This document shows, one piece after another, positions 6,372-13,430 of a stretch of DNA of 34,976 bases. Source of the stretch: an uncultured Prevotella sp. (GTDB taxonomy: Bacteria; Bacteroidota; Bacteroidia; Bacteroidales; Bacteroidaceae); NCBI GenBank assembly GCA_934254985.1, contig CAKQMS010000032.1, forward strand, positions 1 to 34,976, in the 5' to 3' direction. A program made the position numbers and the translations under genes. The notes below the pieces were generated by a model. It made no database searches, was not told the DNA's origin, and saw only the letters and a program-made list of their open reading frames with translations. Each line of letters begins with the position of its first letter. Position 1 is the first letter of the stretch.

Positions 6372-8863
6372 TTTAATAGTCCTCCTGCATTAGCTGCGTC
6401 CTCCTTAGGCATAAGCCCCAACAGTTCCGCTGCAATTTGTCTAAGTCCCTCGGTTGTAGGATTGTTGCTTATTTGCTCCATTCCTCGGTTTACAAGTTGG
6501 CGTGCTCGTGAAGAGTCTTTCCAACGGATTGTTCCTAAACGATCGTTGCAATATCTAACAATTCCCATACACTGATAAAGCATTGTAAGTTGGAAATACA
6601 GACTTTTTACCTGTTCCAAAACCTGACGACCAATTTGTACATCCTTTGTACGAATGGCATTGTCTGTTTGCGTGCGCAGTTGGTTTACCATTTGGGCAGA
6701 GTTGTCATCGCCCAATTCACTTTGTGCCTTTTCGAGATTGTCAAACTCATCGCGCAACTCCTTTTCAACACGCTGCCATTCTGTACCAGCGTCTAACTTT
6801 TCTATTTTTATTAGCAAATCGCGCAGATGCTTTAGTACCTCTTTTTTCTCCGTAGTATTTTCATTGTCAGTATGTAAAGAGGCTAGCTCGGCTCTTAAAT
6901 CACTTACGCTGATGCCACTTTCTTCCAATGCCTCGATTGATGCTTCTGCTTCATCAAATCCCTTATTGATTTGATTGTTGGTATCTTCCATAGTATGTTT
7001 CTTGCCTGTATCGAAAATCTTCTCAATCGTGATATCTGTAGCAAGGAAATGCACTTCAATTTTCATCTGTTCAGAAGAATCGGCTTTCAATGTGATATTC
7101 ACAAGGCTGTTCTCTGGAATGAATGTGTCAACTTCGTCACCAGTAATGACAACATCTGCAATGTACTCATAATGCGAGGTTGGTTTACCTGCGGCTTCAT
7201 CAAAGTCATCAGTTTGGTAAACAGGGACAGTCAGAATGTCGCTTGCCACCCCAGGGCGGAGTTGGTTTGAAGTTTTCAAGTCTCTTTCAATAATTCCTGT
7301 AGCAGGAAGAGGTTTGTTCTTTTCCAATCCCTTAGCCATTTCGATTACGCTACGTTTCTTCTCCTCACTCCAAATGCCTATACCTATATTGTAAGGTAAT
7401 GGGGCTGCTCCAACAACTGAACCTTGAATTATTGTGATTTCGTTAGGAAAGCAAGGAAGAATATTGCCTTTGTCATCATAGCATAATATATTGAACGAAT
7501 TAGCCTTACCTTCCAAAAGTGTAAGTTCTACGACATCACCATTTGAGTCTATTCCCATTTTTCCGCTTGACCAAGCCTTATCTCCTCTTACGAATTCAAC
7601 AAAAACCTTATTGAGAGTAGAACCATCTGCAAGGCATACTGGCACATATTCTGTCATTTCAACCGTTGTTGACTCATAGCTGACATCGAGCTTAATTGTT
7701 CCAACCTTTATCTCATCATCTGAAACCTCAGCATCCAACGTTGACGCATAGAGAGCTGCACCTGTAGCTACAGCGGTCATTGGGCCTATGCTTGTGTCAA
7801 CATTGGGAGTAACTTGTTCCCGCAACATTTGACGGATAAGAGGACTATGCGTAGGACCGCCAACAAGGATCAATTTTGTGATTTGTGAGCCATTGAGGTT
7901 GTTACGCTGAATAAGGTTTTTGCATATGTCCACTGCCTTTTGAAAGTACGGACGCATCACGTCAAACACTTGTGCCTGAGTCAAGGTCAAATCAAGTCCT
8001 ATTTCCTTACCATCCTCATCCTCTCCAAGGTCGCCCAAGTTGGAAATAATATCCTCATGGTCTTTGAATGAAAGTTGGTTCTTGGCATCCTCTGCATACG
8101 TCTTCATTGCATCGCGAAGAACTTCCTTCTTTTCCTCATCCTGCAAATAACCATCTATTGCATAATTCTCTTGTAAGTATGGTATAATAATATTGTCAAC
8201 AATGGCATAATCCAAGTTCTTTCCACCAAGATAGTTGTCTCCCTCAGTATCGAAAACCTGCATGATGCCATCCTCAACTTTCAGTAGAGCGGCATCAAAG
8301 GTTCCACCGCCAAAATCAAAGACCATCCATATACCGTTCTTCTCATCAGATGAAAGTCCATATGCCATAGATGCGGCAATTGGTTCCTGGAGCAGTTCGC
8401 AGTGTTTAAAGCCTGCCATATTTGCAGCCTCAATTGTGGCTGTCTTTTGATTGACAGTAAACTTAGCGGGAACGGTAATAACAACCGAGCTAAATGTCTC
8501 GTCAGTAACAAAAGATTTCAGAGTCTTCAAAACTTCCGCAGACAACTCCTCAGAAGAAAAACTCTTGTTCAAGTTTGTGCATGGATATTGAGTGTCGGTT
8601 GCCATCGTACGCTTGAACTCAACATATGTATTTGAAGCACCTTTATGCCATGACTTTGTAGCGCGACGTTTGTCTTGCAGCATTGTGTTGTAAGCGGTTT
8701 GACCAACCTTTATAGAACCTTTCTTATTAACAGATACACATGAAGGCATTGTATCCATTTGCATATCTGTCTTAATTATTACAGGTTCTCCTTTCTCCAT
8801 ACGGCAGATAGCGGAATTTGTAGTTCCGAGGTCTATGCCATAGTCAATTTTGTTTCTTGCCAT
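6368..8863 (-). CDS. Divergent Hsp70 (DnaK-like) chaperone
   Basis: 831 residues. The N-terminal ATPase domain (about 1-380) is clear: phosphate-1 GIDLGTTNS (9-17), phosphate-2 VFDFGGGTFD (181-190) and adenosine motif ILVGGPTHSP (332-341). The inter-domain linker lacks the DnaK pattern LLLDVTPLS; the matching stretch is IKLDVSYEST (390-399). The substrate-binding half is unusual: a long beta-rich part (about 400-640) followed by a long helical region (about 640-815, for example LRDLLIKIEKLDAG). This makes the protein about 190 residues longer than DnaK. It is therefore an accessory Hsp70, not the housekeeping chaperone. It lies 11 bases after the GrpE-like membrane gene and overlaps the next gene by 4 bases. 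Confidence 0.92.
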   Translation of the reverse strand: MARNKIDYGIDLGTTNSAICRMEKGEPVIIKTDMQMDTMPSCVSVNKKGSIKVGQTAYNTMLQDKRRATKSWHKGASNTYVEFKRTMATDTQYPCTNLNKSFSSEELSAEVLKTLKSFVTDETFSSVVITVPAKFTVNQKTATIEAANMAGFKHCELLQEPIAASMAYGLSSDEKNGIWMVFDFGGGTFDAALLKVEDGIMQVFDTEGDNYLGGKNLDYAIVDNIIIPYLQENYAIDGYLQDEEKKEVLRDAMKTYAEDAKNQLSFKDHEDIISNLGDLGEDEDGKEIGLDLTLTQAQVFDVMRPYFQKAVDICKNLIQRNNLNGSQITKLILVGGPTHSPLIRQMLREQVTPNVDTSIGPMTAVATGAALYASTLDAEVSDDEIKVGTIKLDVSYESTTVEMTEYVPVCLADGSTLNKVFVEFVRGDKAWSSGKMGIDSNGDVVELTLLEGKANSFNILCYDDKGNILPCFPNEITIIQGSVVGAAPLPYNIGIGIWSEEKKRSVIEMAKGLEKNKPLPATGIIERDLKTSNQLRPGVASDILTVPVYQTDDFDEAAGKPTSHYEYIADVVITGDEVDTFIPENSLVNITLKADSSEQMKIEVHFLATDITIEKIFDTGKKHTMEDTNNQINKGFDEAEASIEALEESGISVSDLRAELASLHTDNENTTEKKEVLKHLRDLLIKIEKLDAGTEWQRVEKELRDEFDNLEKAQSELGDDNSAQMVNQLRTQTDNAIRTKDVQIGRQVLEQVKSLYFQLTMLYQCMGIVRYCNDRLGTIRWKDSSRARQLVNRGMEQISNNPTTEGLRQIAAELLGLMPKEDAANAGGLLK

Positions 8864-8874
8864 TATATTACGTT

Positions 8875-9801
8875 TTATATGTTTTGACTTACGGTGATTT
8901 GAGCAGCTTGTATCATTTGCCCATTATAGTTTACCTGTGGCTTGGTTATGCCTGTTATGATTTGCTTGCCATCCTCCAAATCTTCATCTACAACGAAATT
9001 GGCACTAACTTTCATACCTTCATTATATGGTTTCCCAAGCAGATCAACTATTTCATAGCCATTGGCTTTGAAATTGTCCTTGATACGCTCTACTGCTTTT
9101 GCCAATTGCTTATAGCCTTTTATGGAAGAATCCATGCGCGACATGTTCAACTCAATTCTGACAATTTCGTCAGCAACTTTTAAGGCAAGTGAGTGGTCTG
9201 GCTTATCATTACTTGCGTTCTTTGGAGCATTCGCTATTTGTTTATCGAACAATTCCAATAGTTTGTCGTCAAGTTTTATAGACTCTTCTTGCATCTTTTC
9301 CTGTGCAATCAGCAATGCATCCTGCGCCTTACGCACTTCATCAATAGATGTATTACCTGATTTAATGCGTCTTGCCAATCGGTAAGTCACTCCCACTATG
9401 ATAACTAGCATCAGTATGGCAATGATACAAACCAACAGAGTGCGACTTTGCAAGGTTTCTTGGTTGGCCTGCACATTGCTATTGGTCTTGTCTATCATGC
9501 CGTTCACATTCTTGCGGTCGGCAGATTGAGATTCTGCCAATTGTTTGCAGACATTATGTAAACTGTCAATAGTAGCACTATGGGTATTGTTCTCACTTTT
9601 AAGGGCTTGTATTTTTCTGTCGCTCTCTTTCTGCTTATCTTTCAATCTGCATAAATCATTTGCAGTACGTGACTGCTGATTTTGCAAGGTGACACACTTT
9701 TCCTCCAATGATTTAATCTTATCATTGTCAGATACTGGCTTAGCGATTGTATTTTGACAAACGCATACTATCAGCAATAGAATTGTAAATATCTTTTTCA
9801 T
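8875..9801 (-). CDS. Coiled-coil membrane protein with GrpE-like C-terminus
   Basis: 308 residues. A signal peptide (MKKIFTILLLIVCVCQNTIA) is followed by a predicted coiled coil (about 25-115, periplasmic), a membrane helix (about 121-140), a second coiled coil (about 150-190) and a C-terminal domain (about 235-306). That domain contains GYEIVDLLGKPYNEGMKV and ends NGQMIQAAQITVSQ. I read it as resembling the GrpE beta domain (typical layout: G-E-I--LG-PFDP------V, then a NGRVLRPAMVKV-like strand). With a divergent Hsp70 encoded 11 bases downstream, it may be a membrane-anchored nucleotide-exchange factor. The membrane topology is well supported; the GrpE relation is inference. Confidence 0.78.
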   Translation of the reverse strand: MKKIFTILLLIVCVCQNTIAKPVSDNDKIKSLEEKCVTLQNQQSRTANDLCRLKDKQKESDRKIQALKSENNTHSATIDSLHNVCKQLAESQSADRKNVNGMIDKTNSNVQANQETLQSRTLLVCIIAILMLVIIVGVTYRLARRIKSGNTSIDEVRKAQDALLIAQEKMQEESIKLDDKLLELFDKQIANAPKNASNDKPDHSLALKVADEIVRIELNMSRMDSSIKGYKQLAKAVERIKDNFKANGYEIVDLLGKPYNEGMKVSANFVVDEDLEDGKQIITGITKPQVNYNGQMIQAAQITVSQNI

Positions 9802-9807
9802 TGGACA

Positions 9808-11340
9808 TCAATTACAAATACAACAAATTAAAATTATAACTCCAATAATAATTGCGATCAGGCATCCCCAATTGGTGTCGCCTGTCGTTGTTGGAACTAA
9901 TGTGGATGTGGATATTCCTAAAGATTCACATAACTCTTTTAATGTTTGTCTGTTTTTTTCATACCTACTTTTGAAATCCGTTTCTTTATCAAACGAATCC
10001 ATCAACTTGGTAGCTATCCATGCTTCATTTGCAGCTTTTACAAGGTCTGCCTTTAATTTCTTCAATGTGTCAAACGACGTTCCATCGATTTGTTCCATTA
10101 TAGCCAACATTCTACCATCTATACCTTTATTATGCAAGACAGAAATGTAGTTTTGCGCCTGGTTTACCTCTGCTATTACATTGCTTAATGCGTTGCTAAC
10201 GACTAATGTGGAAATCTTCAAATAATACCCACTATTTCGTCCAAGTTTTTCTTTGACTGTTTGCAAAAGAGGCTTTGTGTTATTAAGCAATTCTATGGCA
10301 TAACTGATTTTATCTGGTAAAGAACTATATTTATGCAATTCTTTGCGTATAGCTTTATCCTCTGCAAATACTACTAATGGTGGTAAGTTGTCAATAATCT
10401 TTTGAAGAATATCGACATTTTCTTTACACCTGTCTTTTGCCATTTGACCAACGACAATGCTTTTGGCATAGCTTTGAAGAACCATTGCATTTTTAGCCGC
10501 ATTTGGTTCTTCCGAATCATTGTAGTAGTCTATTCCACATTGAAGTATCTCCAAACCTAACTTATCGACTATTGTTTGATACTGTATTTCAGATGACGAA
10601 AGCAAATTCCTCAATTGTGAACTAGACTGCTTTGTTCCCTCCATCAAGACTTTACCAGCCTCATATCTCGCAGCAGCCCCTTTGCCTTTCGATTTTTTGG
10701 CAACATCAATGGCATTTTGAATGTGAGCTATGACAGGATTTACTGATTTTTCCTTAATGTAGTCTTCCCATGTAGCGTTTGTCGTAAAAGGGAGCAGTTT
10801 GCTAGCTCCAATCTCATCACATAAGATATCGAGGAAAGAGAAGGTCAAGTCAGAAACGTTAAAGTTGCCTCCCGTCCCAATAACAGCAGCAATCAATTGA
10901 TTTACATACTGTGTGTTGTTGTACAGAGTTTCTGCTAAAGAAATGGCTCCAGCATATTTACTGCACATCAAGGCACACACTATACGGTTCTGTAAAGACG
11001 ATGCACATTCTCTTTTTTGCCAAATTTCCTCAGCTTTATCTATTTCTCCTGCGAAAAGATGATTAAAAGCCACTTCATCTAATGGAGTCATTTTTATAAA
11101 CCAAAATTGAGCATGCAAAATTTGGTCTTTGGGCAAGGTAAGTTTGGCTTCGGCGTCTGCTGCTGAAGCTTCAGAACGATTAATTGAAAAAAGATATTGT
11201 GACAAATCTAAAGGAAAGGAAACAGGCTTGCCCACCTTCAAAAACGCTTTCATGCGGTTGTGGTTAGCCAGTCTTTCCCTTGTCGGAGAGTTTGAGTAGA
11301 CTCCGAGAATGCGGTACGGGTTGTTTTGTAGTATATTCAT
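9808..11340 (-). CDS. Tail-anchored protein with J-like N-terminus
   Basis: From the ATG at 11340 this encodes 510 residues. I prefer this start to one 276 bases upstream (11616) because NNPYRILGVYSN at its beginning looks like a domain start and the upstream extension has no protein character. Residues about 4-75 resemble a degenerate J domain: helix NPYRILGV, a basic helix ERLANHNRMKAFLKVGK, then FPLD where HPD would be expected. The middle is long and helical, TPR-like in places (about 95-150). The C-terminus is a single membrane helix (about 486-508, GCLIAIIIGVIILICCICN). It is the first gene of the operon, 6 bases before the GrpE-like gene. A co-chaperone feeding the Hsp70 is plausible but unproven. 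Confidence 0.78.
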   Translation of the reverse strand: MNILQNNPYRILGVYSNSPTRERLANHNRMKAFLKVGKPVSFPLDLSQYLFSINRSEASAADAEAKLTLPKDQILHAQFWFIKMTPLDEVAFNHLFAGEIDKAEEIWQKRECASSLQNRIVCALMCSKYAGAISLAETLYNNTQYVNQLIAAVIGTGGNFNVSDLTFSFLDILCDEIGASKLLPFTTNATWEDYIKEKSVNPVIAHIQNAIDVAKKSKGKGAAARYEAGKVLMEGTKQSSSQLRNLLSSSEIQYQTIVDKLGLEILQCGIDYYNDSEEPNAAKNAMVLQSYAKSIVVGQMAKDRCKENVDILQKIIDNLPPLVVFAEDKAIRKELHKYSSLPDKISYAIELLNNTKPLLQTVKEKLGRNSGYYLKISTLVVSNALSNVIAEVNQAQNYISVLHNKGIDGRMLAIMEQIDGTSFDTLKKLKADLVKAANEAWIATKLMDSFDKETDFKSRYEKNRQTLKELCESLGISTSTLVPTTTGDTNWGCLIAIIIGVIILICCICN

Positions 11341-11741
11341 TCTAATTCCGTTAACAAATAAGGTCAACTGACTCCTTGTTGACGAAATCCACTCACTAAT
11401 ACATACAAAAAAGCGCGGAGCCTGTTCTGTCACTCGTTCCACGCCATAAAGGCCTTCGCATTGCCCTGATTGTCGAAACGAGCAACGCCGAAAGCCCCAC
11501 GCCAGTGTAAGTATATAGAAAGCACTATTGACAACGAACGATAAAATCGCTCGAAGCCAATGAGGGCTGTATATAATACACCTCATGAGACGTTCCCGTT
11601 GCTTTGTTTTTGACAATCAGTTTGAAGTTGCGAAGTTCTTATGGCGTCAAAACCAAAGCGTACAGTTACGCCTTATACCGTATGTATGTATGTCTGCCCA
11701 ACCTCTGCCCATCGGGGCTTCCGGTATGGGTATAGACGTTA
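11341..11741 (-). other. Long untranslated leader of the chaperone/kinase operon
   Basis: About 400 bases separate the likely promoter from the likely first ATG. The stretch 11420-11520 is visibly richer in G+C than its surroundings. A small hairpin (GTCAAC...GTTGAC, 11363-11383) lies 23 bases before the start codon. Open frames exist here on both strands (92 extra codons in frame with the first gene; a 71-codon plus-strand frame at 11641) but their products look random. A structured regulatory leader or a mobile remnant is possible. Confidence 0.4.
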
Positions 11742-11749
11742 CAAAGGTA
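11742..11749 (-). promoter_or_regulatory. Probable -7 promoter element for the chaperone/kinase operon
   Basis: The minus strand reads TACCTTTG, matching the Bacteroidetes TAnnTTTG element. No good TTTG/TTG box lies 19-21 bases upstream, so this is a half-match. It is the best candidate between the divergent Abi promoter and the first operon gene. Confidence 0.4.
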
Positions 11750-11873
11750 ATACTTTTACCTTGAAAACCACTTTGTTTGGCTGGCAAAGTATGGCTTTAA
11801 GGTCTGATTTAACATTATTAAATATAAATATGTCAAAGAATTCCATTTTTGCATGATTTTTCTTGCTGAAAAG

Positions 11874-11904
11874 TTTGTATTATCAATGATTATTCGTATC
11901 TTTG
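11874..11904 (+). promoter_or_regulatory. Bacteroidetes-type promoter for the Abi gene
   Basis: TTTG at 11874-11877 and TATCTTTG at 11897-11904 are separated by exactly 19 bases, a full match to the TTTG-N19-TAnnTTTG consensus. The predicted RNA start near 11910 gives a leader of only about 57 bases. Confidence 0.75.
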
Positions 11905-11909
11905 CAGCA

Positions 11910-11966
11910 ACAGAATCCGCCACGCTTCCCATTTGAACAGCGAACCAGGGCGGGTCTTTTGCTTTT
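11910..11966 (+). ncRNA. Structured leader / candidate small RNA before the Abi gene
   Basis: The leader can form nested stems: ATCCGCC (11915-11921) with GGCGGGT (11949-11955), and inside it CGCT (11923-11926) with AGCG (11939-11942). A U-rich tail (TCTTTTGCTTTT, 11955-11966) follows and runs straight into the start codon. The apical segment TTCCCAT (11926-11932) is the exact complement of ATGGGAA at the start (11967-11973). The element could act as a terminator-attenuator, as a start-codon blocker or, once released, as a small RNA antitoxin. This is a reading of the sequence, not a match to a known RNA model. Confidence 0.5.
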
Positions 11967-12872
11967 ATGGGAACATTAAGATTATACACTAAACAGGCTC
12001 TTTATATTTCCGAACAAATAGAACTACTAAAAAGTAGAGGCTTAAATATTGCTGATTCATCCAAGGCTGCAAAATTTCTTGGAGAGGTCAGTTATTTTCG
12101 TTTTGTCCAATACCTTCGTCCTATGGAGGCAGACAAGACTACGCATCAATTTAAGCCTAATAGTAGATTTGAAGATGCCGTAGCTCTCTATAACTTTGAT
12201 ATAGAGTTGAGAGATTTGATGTTCAAGGCTGTTCAACGATTAGAGATTGCTTTGCGCACAAAGATTATACAAGAGTTCTCTTTGGCTTATGGGCCGTTTT
12301 GGTTCTTCGATACAAGTCTTGCTGACGATGAACACAAGTTTATTGAGAATATGAACTCCATAGATAGAGAACTTCAACGTAGCAAGGAGGACTTTATCAA
12401 AGAGCATAGGCGCAACTATGACAAGCCGATATTCCCTCCAGCATGGAAAACGCTTGAACTTGCATCTTTCGGCACGCTTTCAAAACTCTATTACAATTTC
12501 AGTGACAAGAAATTGAAGAAGCGTGTAGCTCGTCAATTCAATCTTCCACAGCATGAGGTGTTGGAAAGCTGGATGCGTAGTGTAACTGTCCTGAGGAACT
12601 GTTGCGCTCACCACTCACGACTTTGGAATCGTTATCTCTCCAACGCTCCACAAATGAATGCCTCTTTACGTGGTGCGTGGGTGAACATTGATGGTGTTGA
12701 TGCGAACAAAGTATATGCTATAGCCTGTTGTATTGCATATTGGCTTGATTCGATGGGATATGGATTGGACTTCAAAAATGACCTCAAATCCTTACTCGTT
12801 TCTTATCCACAGGTAGACCCGGCAGCAATGGGATTCCCTGAAAATTGGATTTCGGAGCCTCTATGGAGATGA
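11967..12872 (+). CDS. Abi family (Abi_2, AbiD/AbiF-type) HEPN protein
   Basis: 301 residues of the Abi_2 family, abortive-infection proteins of the HEPN ribonuclease superfamily. Family signatures are YTKQALYISEQIELLKSRGL at 7-26, a helical core with IELRDLMFKAVQRLEIALRT (79-98), and the C-terminal block VLRNCCAHHSRLWNR (208-222). This last block holds the HEPN motif R-x4-H (R210, H215) that would form the RNase site in a dimer. The expected effect is growth arrest or RNA cleavage upon phage infection. The gene is monocistronic, with its own strong promoter, structured leader and terminator. It is divergent from the chaperone/kinase operon, so the two may form one defence locus or simply be neighbours. 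The start ATG follows the leader U-tract directly. Confidence 0.9.
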   Translation: MGTLRLYTKQALYISEQIELLKSRGLNIADSSKAAKFLGEVSYFRFVQYLRPMEADKTTHQFKPNSRFEDAVALYNFDIELRDLMFKAVQRLEIALRTKIIQEFSLAYGPFWFFDTSLADDEHKFIENMNSIDRELQRSKEDFIKEHRRNYDKPIFPPAWKTLELASFGTLSKLYYNFSDKKLKKRVARQFNLPQHEVLESWMRSVTVLRNCCAHHSRLWNRYLSNAPQMNASLRGAWVNIDGVDANKVYAIACCIAYWLDSMGYGLDFKNDLKSLLVSYPQVDPAAMGFPENWISEPLWR

Positions 12873-12890
12873 CTTTATAGACAAAATATA

Positions 12891-12940
12891 GGAAAGCCTG
12901 TCAGTAGTGAAAATTCTTCATTACTTACAGGCTTTCTTCT
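12891..12940 (+). terminator. Terminator of the Abi gene
   Basis: A long stem, GAAAGCCTGTcAGTAgTGAA against TTCAtTACTtACAGGCTTTC, is followed by TTCTC. It begins 20 bases after the stop. The near-perfect 20-bp stem is strong although the T-tract is short. Confidence 0.75.
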
Positions 12941-13081
12941 CGATATATGAACTATTTGACGCAAATGAAAGTTAAATACGTTAAATATTACCCTTTTCGT
13001 ATCTAAACAGAATCCATAATGTCACTTTTCTACCGTTTAGAACGTATAATACTGATAATCAACTAATAATAGATACTCATT

Positions 13082-13270
13082 TTGAAGGCTGGAGTGACGC
13101 TGTCAGACGCAATAACCGAAATTCCGGAAGAGGCATTTGCCTACTGTGGCTATCTGCATGAAATAAAACTTCCTGCACAGTTTAAACGCATAGGCTATCG
13201 CGCTTTCTGCGGAAGTCCACACATAGGGTCGTTTGGAGGTCTAAAGATACCTTTGAAGGTTACAGAATAA
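13082..13270 (+). pseudogene. BspA-type LRR gene fragment
   Basis: A 62-codon remnant, opening with TTG (MKAGVTLSDAITEIPEEAFAY) and stopping after KIPLKVTE. It aligns without gaps to residues about 379-440 of the LRR protein at the left end of the window (ITEIPNEAFADCNALHTIKL and GLTIPSKVREIG), sharing about half its residues. There is no signal peptide, sorting tail or complete solenoid, so it cannot work as an adhesin on its own. It keeps a strong terminator downstream, as if the 3' end of a larger gene had been left behind. The intergenic stretch 12941-13081 before it is A+T-rich and I see no clear promoter in it. Confidence 0.7.
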
Positions 13271-13307
13271 GAAACCTGTATCAAAAATGCAACAGGCTTC
13301 GTTGGCG

Positions 13308-13350
13308 AATGAAGTAAGCTTCGTTGGCCATCGAAGCCTACTTCATTTTT
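13308..13350 (+). terminator. Terminator after the LRR fragment
   Basis: AATGAAGTAaGCTTCG pairs with CGAAGCcTACTTCATT around a short loop and is followed by TTTTT. A partial copy of the arm (GGCTTCGTTGGCGAATGAAG) lies just upstream at 13295-13314. It marks the right edge of the accessory region. Confidence 0.75.
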
Positions 13351-13385
13351 TAGAGGGCTTTTCTATAGAAAAACAACCATATGTA

Positions 13386-13430
13386 CAAAAAGACGACACT
13401 TCCTTACATAGGGCATCCCTGTATGTCGTC
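13386..13430 (-). terminator. Terminator overlapping the 3' end of patB
   Basis: On the minus strand GACGACA...TGTCGTC is followed by TTTTTGT. An inner stem (ACAGGG/CCCTATGT) lies within it. The stop codon of the lyase (13404-13406) sits inside the structure, so the terminator partly overlaps coding sequence. Confidence 0.7.

Noticed and set aside
6590..6974. Plus-strand frames opposite the Hsp70 gene
   Set aside because: Several overlapping Cys/Ser/Leu-rich frames exist, typical of antisense shadows of a charged helical protein.
11341..11616. N-terminal 92-residue extension of the J-like protein
   Set aside because: It has odd composition, no conserved-looking motif, and a natural domain start follows at the ATG at 11340. 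It is better read as an untranslated leader.
11641..11856. A 71-codon plus-strand frame before the Abi gene
   Set aside because: It spans both divergent promoter regions and has no protein-like pattern. It is kept only as part of the leader observation.
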